NCBI GenBank assembly: GCA_020073665.1
Contig: JAIQEU010000015.1
Span: forward strand, 62,001 to 126,000
DNA length: 64,000 nucleotides
From: Terriglobia bacterium
GTDB lineage: Bacteria > Acidobacteriota > Terriglobia > Terriglobales > Acidobacteriaceae
Reading direction: 5' to 3'
Positions within the stretch are counted from its first letter, which is position 1; each line of letters starts with the position of its first letter. The notes beneath the pieces were generated by a model that was given only the letters and a program-made list of their open reading frames with translations, was not told the origin of the DNA and did not search any database. A program made the position numbers and the translations under genes. Shown in pieces: positions 43,284-52,351 of the stretch.

Positions 43284-44309
43284 TTAAGCGCTGGCGCGCT
43301 GCTTCTGGGGTGCGGGAGTCTCTACCGGCCTCGGAGAGCCAGCATCGATCAACTCATGCAATTCTTCTGGCGTAAGCCAGTGCGGGTTGGTATCGCTGGT
43401 GTAGCGGAAGCCGTCCGGCAGCGGCAGGGCCTCTTGCCAATTTTCTTTGCGCCACCAGTTGTGCGCCGGCTGAATCACGAACATATCCGGGAGTTCGAGC
43501 GTGTTGCGGGCTTCGTCCTCGGAAACCAGCACCTCATGCAACTTCTCGCCCGGACGGATGCCGATGAACTCCACCTCGCATCCCGGAGCCACCGCTTCCG
43601 CGATCTCCACCAGCTTCATGCTGGGGATTTTGGGTACGAAGATTTCGCCGCCGTGCATCTGCTCGATGCAGCGGACCACGAACCGCACGCCCCGTTCGAG
43701 GGTCAGCCAGAAACGCGTCATGCGCGGATCGGTGACCGTGATCTTGCCCTGTTTGCGCTGTTCGAGAAATACCGGGATCACGCTGCCCCGGCTGCCCACC
43801 ACGTTCCCGTAGCGCGCGCAACTGAAGCGGGTGTTCTGGGCTCCGGCGTAGGCATTGGCCTGCACGAACATCTTCTCCGCACACAGCTTGGTGGCCCCGT
43901 AGAGGTTGATGGGGTTCACTGCCTTGTCAGTGCTGAGCGCCAGGATGCGGCGCACTCCCATGTTAATGGCGGCGTCGATCACGTTGCGGCCGCCCATGAT
44001 ATTGGTCTGGATAGCCTCGAACGGGTTGTATTCGCAAGCCGGCACCTGTTTGAGCGCCGCCGCATGGATCACCACGGTGACGCCGCTCAGCGCCCGTTCC
44101 AGGCGCTGGGCATCGCGCACATCGCCGATGAAATAGCGCAGGCTGGGATGATCAAAACCCGCCGCTCGCATATCGTGCTGCTTGAGTTCGTCACGGCTGA
44201 AGATGATGAGCTTGTGCGGATGGTACTCGCGCAGCATCAGTTCGACGAATTTCTTCCCGAAAGACCCCGTCCCGCCTGTGACCAGCACCACCTGCTCGGA
44301 CCAGTTCAT
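43284..44309 (-). CDS. pseB: UDP-N-acetylglucosamine 4,6-dehydratase (inverting)
   Basis: 341 residues from ATG 44309, which has GAGG about 12 bases upstream and begins just before the Rossmann strand; a reading 25 codons longer would have an extension unrelated to the family. Short-chain dehydrogenase features: VLVTGGTGSFGKKF at 8-21, STDKAVNPINLYGATK near 125-140 with the catalytic Asp/Lys/Tyr set, and RYGNVVGSRGSVIP near 165-178. It makes the 4-keto, C5-inverted UDP sugar that starts the pseudaminic acid pathway. It is the first gene of the 23-kb assembly operon. Confidence 0.95.
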   Translation of the reverse strand: MNWSEQVVLVTGGTGSFGKKFVELMLREYHPHKLIIFSRDELKQHDMRAAGFDHPSLRYFIGDVRDAQRLERALSGVTVVIHAAALKQVPACEYNPFEAIQTNIMGGRNVIDAAINMGVRRILALSTDKAVNPINLYGATKLCAEKMFVQANAYAGAQNTRFSCARYGNVVGSRGSVIPVFLEQRKQGKITVTDPRMTRFWLTLERGVRFVVRCIEQMHGGEIFVPKIPSMKLVEIAEAVAPGCEVEFIGIRPGEKLHEVLVSEDEARNTLELPDMFVIQPAHNWWRKENWQEALPLPDGFRYTSDTNPHWLTPEELHELIDAGSPRPVETPAPQKQRASA

Positions 44310-44336
44310 CGCCACCGCCTCTTGGAATTGACCGAT

Positions 44337-44342
44337 AGTATA
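44337..44342 (-). promoter_or_regulatory. Possible -10 (TATACT) for the pse/assembly operon
   Basis: On the minus strand TATACT lies about 28 bases upstream of the pseB ATG. No clear -35 is visible. It is placed in the divergent 265-base gap shared with the Wzc-type gene. Confidence 0.25.
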
Positions 44343-44434
44343 GCGGAACTTGTTGGTCGGGAGCGCGTCCGGTTTTCCGCACACGTTAGCAGTTTGGAAC
44401 CAACGAAATTAAGCTCAGCACCATTCCACACCGA

Positions 44435-44443
44435 TGCTAGAAT
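44435..44443 (+). promoter_or_regulatory. Extended -10 element (TGCTAGAAT) upstream of the Wzc-type gene
   Basis: TG-n-TAGAAT lies 131 bases before the ATG at 44575, which would leave an untranslated leader of about 125 bases. The same element occurs before the dehydrogenase gene. Confidence 0.3.
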
Positions 44444-44574
44444 GTGCCTACTGATCAGTCACACTTGCGACGAAATACATTTGTGGGAGTGCGAGCTGGG
44501 TTGGCGAATCTTAGCTGACGCCGGCCGCTCGATTTTTTTGCCCACGCACAAACTCTGTATCTAGAGGAAGGTGG

Positions 44575-46929
44575 ATGGATTCGGGACCCTTGATTCCGAC
44601 AAACAACCCGACGCTGCGCGAGCTTCAGCCTGCCTACCCGATCGAGTTGAACCGGCCGCTGGCCCAAGCCTATCCGGTGCTCCCCTCGCAGCAGGATTCC
44701 GCGCTGCGGGAGTATTTCCGGGTATTGCTGAAGCGCAAGTGGCTGGTGATCTCCTGTGTAGCCGTGATCTTTTCGGTGGTGGCCATCGCCACCTTGCGCA
44801 GCACTCGTATCTACGATGCCAGCGGGAGTATCGCCATCAATCGGCTCGACCCGGTGATGTTGAGCCTGAAGGACTCGCAGAGCGCGGGCTCAGACTATTA
44901 CGATCCCACCGACCTGGACACGGAAGTCAGCATCTTGAGGAGCGATCTACTGGCACTGCAGGTCATCCAGCAGTTGAACCTGGACAGGCGTCCGGAGTTC
45001 GGCGGCAGCGGACAGCCTGCCACCTCCACCCTGCCGTCAACCGCGGATGCGTTACAGCCCGATTCAGCCAGGACCTCTGCCCTGCTCGGCGCCTTCAAGG
45101 GAAGCCTGCTGGTTTCGCTCCGGCCTAACACCCGCATCATCGACGTCCACTACCGCAGCGCCGACAAAGATCTGGCTGCGCGGGTGGTGAACACCCTGAT
45201 CAGCACCTATATCGAACAGAACTTCAAGACCCGGTTCGAATCGACCATGCAGACTTCGGACTGGCTGCAAAAACAGCTTACCGACCTGCAGATCAAAGTC
45301 GAGACCTCCCAGGAGAAGCTGGTCAAGTACCAGAAAGAGCATTCCATCCTTGGCATCGACGAAAAGCAGAACATCATTACCGCCAAGCTCGATGAGTTGA
45401 ACAAGGAACTGACCGCGGCCGAGTCGGAGCGCATGGAGAAACAATCCGCCTACAGCCTGGTACAGTCCGGCGATCCGGATACGGTGGCTGCCGCCGCCAG
45501 CAGCGGTGTGGGGGAGGCTACCGGAAACTCAGCCACCTCGAACCTGCTGGAGCGATTGCGCGAACAACAGGCTGAGTTGAAGATCCAGATAGCCGAATTG
45601 AGCACCCAGTTCGGCCCCTCCTATCCCAAGGTGGCGCAGCTCAACAATCAACTGAAGGAACTGGACACCCAGACCCAGCTCGAATTGAAGAAAGTGGTAT
45701 CGCGCCTGCGCGGCGATTACCTGACTTCTCTGCAACGCGAGAACATGCTGCGCGAAGCCATGGAGAACCAGAAGCAGGAGGCCAACCAACTCAACGAGAG
45801 CGCCATCGAATACAGCCTGCTGAAGCGGGATGTGGACACCAACCGGACACTCTACGAGGGCTTACTGGAAAAATTGAAGGAAGCCGGAGTGACCGCCGGG
45901 CTTCGCTCGAACAACTTTCGTATCGTCGACAGCGCACGCGCCCCGACCGCACCTACCGAGCCCAACGTGCCGCGGAATCTCGCCTTTGCCTTGGCCCTGG
46001 GCCTGTCCACCGGCATCGGACTGGCCTTCCTTCTGGAAGCGGTAGATAACACCGTGCGGACGCCCGAGCAGGCCCAGGTGATCTCTGGCCTGCCCTCGCT
46101 GGGCATGATTCCTCTGGGCTCCAAGAACAGTGCGGAAGCGGATGCTCGCCAGCGGCTGGCGGTGGCTTCGTCCAAGGAAGCCGTCGAACTGGTCACGCAA
46201 TCGCGTCCGCAGTCGCAAATGGCAGAGTCTTACCGCGCCTTGCGCACTTCCCTGCTGCTGACCTCGCTGGGAGCACCACCCAAAGTCATCCTGGTCACCA
46301 GCGCGCTTCCGCAGGAAGGCAAGACCACGACCAGCATCAACACCTCCATCGTGCTGGCGCAGAAAGGTACCCGCGTTCTGCTGATCGACGCCGACTTGCG
46401 CCGGCCCAGCATTCACAAGACTTTTGGGATGGGACCGCGAGCCGGCCTGAGTAACGTGCTGACCGGAAACGCCAGCTTGGCCCAGTGCACGGTCCGGTCC
46501 AGCATACTGCCGAACCTGTTCGTGCTTCCCTCAGGGACTCCTCCTCCCAATCCCGCGGAACTACTGGCGTCCACCAACATGCGCGACGTGCTGGCGGAGC
46601 TGCGCGAACAGTATGACCACATCGTGGTCGACACGCCGCCCACTCTCTCGGTTACTGACGCGGTCATCATGTCAACCCGGGCGGATGCCGTGGTTCTGGT
46701 CATTCGCTCTGGCCAGACCACCAAGCAGGCCCTGCGCCGCGCCCGTGATTTGCTGGCCCAGGTCAACGCGCGCGTGTCCGGAGTGCTGCTGAACGCCGTA
46801 GATCTCACTTCGCCCGACTATTACTACTACTACGAGTACCAGGGAAAATACGGGCATAGCTACTATCGTGAGGACGAACTACCCGGCGGAGATGAGTCCG
46901 CGCCCGAGGCAACCTCCACCAGCGCCTAG
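44575..46929 (+). CDS. Wzc-type polysaccharide co-polymerase and tyrosine autokinase
   Basis: 784 residues. The Wzz/PCP domain has a first membrane helix at about 53-75; a long periplasmic region with extended coiled coils (about 215-430) follows, then a second helix near 465-485. The cytoplasmic BY-kinase has Walker A ALPQEGKTTTSINTS near 577, Walker A' LLIDADLRRP near 603, and Walker B HIVVDTPP near 683. The C-terminal tail has nine tyrosines in 16 residues (749-764), the autophosphorylation cluster. It regulates chain length and works with the Wza-type protein at 5719 in export. ATG 44575 has AGAGGAAGG upstream. It heads the plus-strand export genes. Confidence 0.95.
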   Translation: MDSGPLIPTNNPTLRELQPAYPIELNRPLAQAYPVLPSQQDSALREYFRVLLKRKWLVISCVAVIFSVVAIATLRSTRIYDASGSIAINRLDPVMLSLKDSQSAGSDYYDPTDLDTEVSILRSDLLALQVIQQLNLDRRPEFGGSGQPATSTLPSTADALQPDSARTSALLGAFKGSLLVSLRPNTRIIDVHYRSADKDLAARVVNTLISTYIEQNFKTRFESTMQTSDWLQKQLTDLQIKVETSQEKLVKYQKEHSILGIDEKQNIITAKLDELNKELTAAESERMEKQSAYSLVQSGDPDTVAAAASSGVGEATGNSATSNLLERLREQQAELKIQIAELSTQFGPSYPKVAQLNNQLKELDTQTQLELKKVVSRLRGDYLTSLQRENMLREAMENQKQEANQLNESAIEYSLLKRDVDTNRTLYEGLLEKLKEAGVTAGLRSNNFRIVDSARAPTAPTEPNVPRNLAFALALGLSTGIGLAFLLEAVDNTVRTPEQAQVISGLPSLGMIPLGSKNSAEADARQRLAVASSKEAVELVTQSRPQSQMAESYRALRTSLLLTSLGAPPKVILVTSALPQEGKTTTSINTSIVLAQKGTRVLLIDADLRRPSIHKTFGMGPRAGLSNVLTGNASLAQCTVRSSILPNLFVLPSGTPPPNPAELLASTNMRDVLAELREQYDHIVVDTPPTLSVTDAVIMSTRADAVVLVIRSGQTTKQALRRARDLLAQVNARVSGVLLNAVDLTSPDYYYYYEYQGKYGHSYYREDELPGGDESAPEATSTSA

Positions 46930-46962
46930 TGTGATCATGGCCTCGGGTCCGGCAGGGTACAC

Positions 46963-48216
46963 ATGCAGATACCGCTCGACAGTCCCGGCAGGAAAGCATT
47001 GCTGCTCGCGGCTTGCCTGCTCCTGACGGCAGGTTATCTCGGATTCTCCCTGGCTGAGTTTGTAGCCTCCTACTATTCCAGCCGAAGCGACCTGGCGAGT
47101 CTTCACCGATCAATATGGCTGCAGCCCGGAAATGCGGAATATCGTTATCGCCTCGGGCGCTACTTCTCGCTGGTGGAGCAGGCTCCCCAGGCCGCCGTCG
47201 ATTCCTTCCGAAGCGCCGTCGCTCTCAATCCCCATGATGCGCGCTACTGGTTTGACCTTGCTTCCGAGTACCAGCTACTCGGCAATACCGACGCACAAAA
47301 GGACGCGCTGGAACATGCCATCGCTGCCAACCCCAGAACTCCCGACGCTGCCTGGGAAGCGGCGAATTTCTACCTCGTACAGGGCGAAACCGATAAAGCG
47401 CTGCACGAGTTCCGCGTGGTGCTGGAGAATAATCTCGGTATGGCTCCCGCCGCTCTGAAGCTGTGCTGGCGCATCAATCCCGACGTGGATGCCATCCTGC
47501 AAAGCGTGGTGCCTCCTGACCCACAAGTCTATTTCGCGTTTCTCGACATCCTGATGGCGAAGAAGGAGACCGCGGGTGCAGCCAAAGTCTGGGCCCAACT
47601 GGCGCAACTGCGCCAGCCCTTCGCCGCGCGCCACATTTTCGATTACTTCCGCTACCTGATCGCCATGCGCGAAGTGGACCAGGCCCGCACCGTCTGGCAA
47701 GAGGCGGCAACCCTGTGCGGCCTTTCGGCCTACCTGCCGTCCTCCCAGAACCTGATGGTCAACGGCGACTTCAGCCTCGATGTCCTCAACGGCGGGTTCG
47801 ACTGGTCTTATCTCACCTTGTCGGGCGTCTCCCTGGCATTCGATCCCAGCCAACCCCATCTCGGGCACCGTTCCCTGTCGATGGTGTTCGACAGCCGGGG
47901 TCTCGACGATGCAGGCATCCGCCAACTTGTCCCGGTCGAACCCAACACCGCCTATGAATTCTCTGCGTACTTCAAGGCGGAGAACATTCAAGGCGCTGGC
48001 GGACCGCGATTCACGGTCCAGGACGTCTACCACGAGAACATCTATTTTCAGAGCGATGACCTGAAGGATGCGGACTTCTGGAAGCCAGTGGGCGGGGCCT
48101 TCATTACCGGCCCGGATGCCAAGCTGCTGGTGGTACGGGTGCAGCGCGTGCCCGGGGGAAGCCCCATTAAGGGGAAGTTGTGGATAGGCAGCGTTCGTCT
48201 GGCTCGGAAACACTAA
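46963..48216 (+). CDS. Membrane-anchored TPR protein with C-terminal carbohydrate-binding-like domain
   Basis: 417 residues. An N-terminal hydrophobic segment (about 10-35) is a signal anchor. TPR-like helix pairs follow at about 40-150 (ALNPHDARYWFDLASEY and similar), continuing more loosely to about 255. The last 150 residues begin NLMVNGDFSLDVLNGGFDW and have a jelly-roll look like CBM4/9 modules. It starts 33 bases after the wzc stop with AGGG about 6 bases upstream, and is followed directly by the O-antigen ligase gene. A periplasmic scaffold linking export machinery to nascent glycan is plausible; no enzyme motif is seen. Confidence 0.78.
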   Translation: MQIPLDSPGRKALLLAACLLLTAGYLGFSLAEFVASYYSSRSDLASLHRSIWLQPGNAEYRYRLGRYFSLVEQAPQAAVDSFRSAVALNPHDARYWFDLASEYQLLGNTDAQKDALEHAIAANPRTPDAAWEAANFYLVQGETDKALHEFRVVLENNLGMAPAALKLCWRINPDVDAILQSVVPPDPQVYFAFLDILMAKKETAGAAKVWAQLAQLRQPFAARHIFDYFRYLIAMREVDQARTVWQEAATLCGLSAYLPSSQNLMVNGDFSLDVLNGGFDWSYLTLSGVSLAFDPSQPHLGHRSLSMVFDSRGLDDAGIRQLVPVEPNTAYEFSAYFKAENIQGAGGPRFTVQDVYHENIYFQSDDLKDADFWKPVGGAFITGPDAKLLVVRVQRVPGGSPIKGKLWIGSVRLARKH

Positions 48217-48224
48217 TTGCGACT

Positions 48225-49580
48225 ATGGCTACAGCCCCCAGCATCGACATCTCGGCAGTTCGCAAGACATCCACTTCTGCACTGGATTCTATTGTCTTCT
48301 ACGGTTCCTTCGGTCTGCTGTCGTTTGCTCCCCTGGCTTTTGGCGCAGTGGAGCCTTGGGCCATCTTCGTCATGGAAGCGACCGCGGCGCTGTTGTTCAC
48401 GCTCTGGGCAGTGCGGCAATTTCAAACCGGCGAGTTGCGAATCTCGGATAATCCCCTGTTTCGGCCGATGCTCGCCTTCGGCGTTCTGGTCGCACTGCAA
48501 CTCGCGACCGGCTCCACCGCCTACCGTTGGGCAACTTCCTCCAACGCGCTGTTGTATGGCGCTTATGGAATGCTCTGCTTCCTGGTGGTGCAGTCTCTGC
48601 GCCGCACCCGCCAGGTGAGAACACTGGCGTGGGCCTTCTCGATCTACGGTTTCGCAGTCGCGACCTTCGCGCTGATGCAGAGCATGAGCGCCAATGGCAA
48701 GCTCTACTGGCTCAGGACTCCCCGCTCGGGTGGTTGGATTTACGGGCCATACGTGAACCACAACCATTACGCTGGTCTGATGGAAATGCTGGTGCCGGTG
48801 CCCCTGGTCGTTGCGCTGTCCCGCCAGGTGCATGGGCCCCGCAAGCGACTGGCAATTGTGGCCGCGTCCGTCATGGCGAGCTCAATTTTTCTCTCTGGGT
48901 CGCGTGGAGGAATGACCGCGCTGGCGGTGCAACTGTCTTTGCTGGCCGCCTTCACTATCCGCAAGGACAAGGAAAAGGAAGAATCCCGCAAACCGGTGCT
49001 GGCCATCGCCGTTTTCCTGGTCATCCTGGTTGGCCTGCTGGCCTGGCTCGGTGGCGGTGAATTGACCCAGCGCCTGGCCAGCATTCACACCGAAGCACAG
49101 CAGGAGTTATCGGAAGGAACCCGGCTGGCCATGGATCGTGACGGGCTGAAGATGTTTGCCCGCAAACCTGTGCTGGGATGGGGCCTGGGAGTGTTCCCTG
49201 AGGTCTACCCCCAGTTCCGCAGTTTCTACACCAATTTCTTCGTGAACGCAGCCCACAACGACTACGTCCAGTTGCTGGTTGAGACCGGGCTACTGGGGTT
49301 CGCTGTCCTGCTTTGGTACGTGGTCGTCTTGTACCGCAGTGCGCTGAAGAAAACCAGGAATTGGACCACTGACACCAGCGGCGCGGTTGCATTGGCCGCC
49401 CTGCTGGGCTGCACCGGCATCCTGGTACACAGCTTCTTGGATTTCAACCTGCAGATTCCGGCCAACGCGGCGCTGTTCTACGTGCTCAGCGTGATAGCCG
49501 CCATGGAGCCGCGCTTCGGACTCACCCGTCACCGCTCTCTCAGCCGCAGCCGCGAGCTGATTTCCCAACTTTCAGCGTAA
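48225..49580 (+). CDS. O-antigen ligase/polymerase family protein (second copy)
   Basis: 451 residues with about 11-12 transmembrane helices. The Wzy_C region is recognisable in NHNHYAGLMEMLVP near 180, LSGSRGGM near 222, a long periplasmic stretch with ARKPVLGWGLGVFPEVYP near 315, and NAAHNDYVQLLVETGLLG near 340. ATG 48225 starts 9 bases after the TPR gene; an in-frame GTG at 48180 with a GGGGAA upstream is an alternative that would overlap the TPR gene. It could be the polymerase for the exported glycan, or ligate it to a carrier. It shares little beyond the family pattern with the protein at 25526-26959. Confidence 0.88.
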   Translation: MATAPSIDISAVRKTSTSALDSIVFYGSFGLLSFAPLAFGAVEPWAIFVMEATAALLFTLWAVRQFQTGELRISDNPLFRPMLAFGVLVALQLATGSTAYRWATSSNALLYGAYGMLCFLVVQSLRRTRQVRTLAWAFSIYGFAVATFALMQSMSANGKLYWLRTPRSGGWIYGPYVNHNHYAGLMEMLVPVPLVVALSRQVHGPRKRLAIVAASVMASSIFLSGSRGGMTALAVQLSLLAAFTIRKDKEKEESRKPVLAIAVFLVILVGLLAWLGGGELTQRLASIHTEAQQELSEGTRLAMDRDGLKMFARKPVLGWGLGVFPEVYPQFRSFYTNFFVNAAHNDYVQLLVETGLLGFAVLLWYVVVLYRSALKKTRNWTTDTSGAVALAALLGCTGILVHSFLDFNLQIPANAALFYVLSVIAAMEPRFGLTRHRSLSRSRELISQLSA

Positions 49581-51314
49581 CGGAACTCCAGCTTCGCGCG
49601 ACCTGCCCGCGGGACACGCTGCCGCAAAAGCACGGAAGCGGTTCACCAGCTTGATCTTTGTTTTCACTCCATCCAGTAGCAGAGGAAGCGACCCAGGCGT
49701 TTTCTCCTTATCCACAAAAAGAACGATTGCCGCCTCGCCAGGTGTGTCGCTCTCCCCTACTCCCACGCCAACCACCGCTGGGTCTGCCATCAGCGTGGTT
49801 GCATGATTCTCCTTAGCCGTTCTGGCGCGGGCAATCTCCTGGTCCGTCAAGCGAACTGCGTTCACAGCCACGGCGCCTGAGCGGGGGCCGGAGCACGTGG
49901 CCACGGCATACGTTCCTCCGCCCACAAAAGTAGGCAGCGCGTGAGGGGGCGTTGGGTCCGCCAACGCTGCCAGCACGTCCTGGATCGGATTGCCTATGGT
50001 GGACGTGGAATCCCCGGCGTAGAGCAGTGCCGTCGGTTGTGCGGTCTGGGAATCGACGATCAGTGATCCGGAATCTCCTGGAGCGCTGAAAGTCGTGCTG
50101 TCGATTTCCACCTGGTTGTCGTAATTCACCACGAACCCCGCGTTTGAGCCGCAGGTGTTGGTGTATTGCACCTGTACGGCTACATTCACGACGGCAATGG
50201 TGCCGCAAGTGATTCCCGATGTCCGCCCGCTCTTGGCGACTGGCATGCCGATGGCTGGCACAATTGTGGTGTTTGCGGGAGGGGCGGGCTGCGGAATTCC
50301 GCAGCTGATTGCTCCCAGGCCTAGGATTGCACCCGCTGGATCCACTTGGCCACTGATAACCTGGGCCAGAGCCGCATCGGCCGTCGCGATGTTATTGGGA
50401 TGGCCCTTCAGCTTCGCGAACTGCGACAATTTAGCGATTATGTTATCCACGCCACTCCCACATTGGCTGTCCACGAGACCCGGTTGTGTGATGGTCTCCC
50501 CGATCTTGCCTAGATCGCTGCGCGCCAGCACGTGGTTGTTGCTCAAGATGAAGTTGGTCCCGCTGCGCGTGACCAGTGCGCCTAGCGTCCCCGAACAACA
50601 GAAATTCCCTGAATTGTCGCTGGCGTTGCCGCCGGAAGTCCCTAACTGGACGGGCGTCAGCTGCAACCATTGGTCGACCAGCGGTCCCGAGGCGCCCAGG
50701 TAAGCCGTCGCACTTCCGGTCTGGGTCGCATCAGCCTGCGAAGCTGCGGTAACGTTCAGGCGTGGAGGAAAAGGAGCCGCGGCGGGCGGTGTGTACACGC
50801 CGGATGCATCGATCGCACCGTACGAAGGATCGGCCGGCGCACCATTCACTTTCAAAACCCAATCCAGCCCTGCGGCACCCTGACCAATAGCCGCGAACGC
50901 CTGTGTGCAAGTAGGGTCGTTAACCGGCAACCAGGCCGAAGAGGGCGCAACTGCGAGGGTAACGGTGAGCGTCGCGGATGCCGACTTCTTGCTATCCGCC
51001 TGGGACACGGCAGTGATGGTGAGCTGGGCGGGACTTGGCACCAGCATCGGCGCCGTGTACCGTCCCAAAGCATCTATCATCCCGACATTGGCATCTCCGC
51101 CGGTCGTGCCGTTCACTTTCCAGGTTACGGAATGATTCGAGGTTCCAGTTACGCTCGCGGCGAAAGATGCGGTGCCTCCTGCTGGTACGGAGGCCTGCGA
51201 GGACAAAATGGAAATAGAAACCACCGGAGGCGGTGGCGCCGCCGACCCACCCCCGCAGCCCGCCAATACCATCAACGGCAAAACGGCAACCAGCAGCCAA
51301 ATTCGACTTCGCAT
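49572..51314 (-). CDS. Secreted trypsin-like serine protease lipoprotein
   Basis: 580 residues from ATG 51314. A lipoprotein signal peptide ends LAGC (Cys20). Residues 30-120 and 125-205 are two Ig-like beta-sandwich repeats typical of acidobacterial surface proteins. The trypsin-fold domain holds a catalytic triad: His261 in SNNHVLA, Asp313 in TADAALAQ, Ser415 in APGDSGS. A C-terminal region of about 120 residues is unassigned. It should be anchored to the outer membrane or exposed in the periplasm. It converges with the O-antigen ligase gene (9-base overlap of 3' ends) and follows the FecR-like gene by 163 bases. Confidence 0.85.
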   Translation of the reverse strand: MRSRIWLLVAVLPLMVLAGCGGGSAAPPPPVVSISILSSQASVPAGGTASFAASVTGTSNHSVTWKVNGTTGGDANVGMIDALGRYTAPMLVPSPAQLTITAVSQADSKKSASATLTVTLAVAPSSAWLPVNDPTCTQAFAAIGQGAAGLDWVLKVNGAPADPSYGAIDASGVYTPPAAAPFPPRLNVTAASQADATQTGSATAYLGASGPLVDQWLQLTPVQLGTSGGNASDNSGNFCCSGTLGALVTRSGTNFILSNNHVLARSDLGKIGETITQPGLVDSQCGSGVDNIIAKLSQFAKLKGHPNNIATADAALAQVISGQVDPAGAILGLGAISCGIPQPAPPANTTIVPAIGMPVAKSGRTSGITCGTIAVVNVAVQVQYTNTCGSNAGFVVNYDNQVEIDSTTFSAPGDSGSLIVDSQTAQPTALLYAGDSTSTIGNPIQDVLAALADPTPPHALPTFVGGGTYAVATCSGPRSGAVAVNAVRLTDQEIARARTAKENHATTLMADPAVVGVGVGESDTPGEAAIVLFVDKEKTPGSLPLLLDGVKTKIKLVNRFRAFAAACPAGRSREAGVPLR

Positions 51315-51477
51315 GCAACCTCCACTGTTACCACACCCACAAAATTCTAGTCCGACCACGGACTAAATGCGGTGAGGGAGCAACGAAGAGGCTGACTAAT
51401 TTCCCGGAATGGGCAGGAACTGCGAAGTCAGGAACGGCCAGAAACACAAACCAACCCAACTACGACAGAAGGTCATC

Positions 51478-52122
51478 TTACGGTTTTGCCGGACTAAATG
51501 GCTGCTGATCCTCCAACAGTACCCAGAGCACAACACCTCCAACCGCTCCGGCCCCGATGCCGATCGCCCAGGGAGAATCCAGCCATCCACCCGCCCCGGC
51601 TGGGGCGGCGGCGCCTTGTCTCCTCTTTTCCTTCTTTCGGTCGTTCGACTCGTCCCGCGTCGCTTCTTGCCCTTGCGGTAGGGTAGTGCTTTGCCCGCCA
51701 TCGCTGATGCTTACGTCGCCTTTCCGGGCAACCACCTGCACTCTTCCATCCACATCAGTGACGTCAAATTCCGTCCAGTTACTCGAGGTCGGCGCAACCA
51801 TGACGTCGCCCGCGCGAGTCGCCATGCCTTTCGAGGTGGCCACGCTTACTCTTCCGTGCTCGACCGAAACCGCGTTCCCTTCGTACTTCACCAGGGAATC
51901 GGAAAGGACCATCACGTTTGACCCGGAGGAGTTGATATTGACTACGGAGTTGGCTTGAGTCTGCACCAGGTCGCCGGGAAAAATAGCCGAGGTGCGCGGC
52001 ACGGTGCTGCCGTTTAGCCACGCCGTCCCTCTGCTGTGCAGCATGGCCGCGCCGGAATCCGCCGCCATCAGCGCCGCCGGGAACACCGCGATCATCATCC
52101 AGCAAGTCAGCTTGCGGAGCAT
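51478..52122 (-). CDS. FecR-domain secreted/membrane-anchored protein
   Basis: 214 residues from ATG 52122. A signal peptide (MLRKLTCWMMIAVFPAAL, then Ala-Ala) is followed by a beta-rich FecR-like domain: FPGDLVQTQANSVVNIN near 49-65, VLSDSLVKYEGN near 70-81, and GRVQVVARKGDVSIS near 125-139. A lysine/arginine stretch, a Gly/Ala linker and a C-terminal hydrophobic helix (about 180-200) then follow. FecR domains outside iron transport often coat or sense periplasmic surfaces. It is divergently placed from the dehydrogenase gene and upstream of the serine-protease gene. Function unknown. Confidence 0.75.
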   Translation of the reverse strand: MLRKLTCWMMIAVFPAALMAADSGAAMLHSRGTAWLNGSTVPRTSAIFPGDLVQTQANSVVNINSSGSNVMVLSDSLVKYEGNAVSVEHGRVSVATSKGMATRAGDVMVAPTSSNWTEFDVTDVDGRVQVVARKGDVSISDGGQSTTLPQGQEATRDESNDRKKEKRRQGAAAPAGAGGWLDSPWAIGIGAGAVGGVVLWVLLEDQQPFSPAKP

Positions 52123-52351
52123 AAACGTCCCAACCTCTGTGCGTAGAAGCGGTTTTGCGTCATCGTAGCCTGTAGGCGGGTGGGAGTCAATTGTCTTTCT
52201 TGTGACCTCGATACCGGACACCAAAGGTAACCTTGCCAACCTGGCTGCGATCCTTGAAACTCTAGGCGGCTGTGCGCAGGCTCAGACACACTTCCCCAAG
52301 AAGGTGGGGATCGTGTGGTCTCTCCGGCGCAGGAAACTGCCAGTTTCAGCG

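Noticed and set aside
42076-43287. A 403-codon open frame on the plus strand
   Set aside because: It lies opposite pseC for its whole length; pseC has full family motifs, and the antisense product resembles nothing. Such frames are expected opposite G+C-rich genes.
43356-44564. A 402-codon open frame on the plus strand
   Set aside because: It is antisense to pseB and runs through the pseB/wzc promoter gap. No domain pattern or ribosome site supports it.
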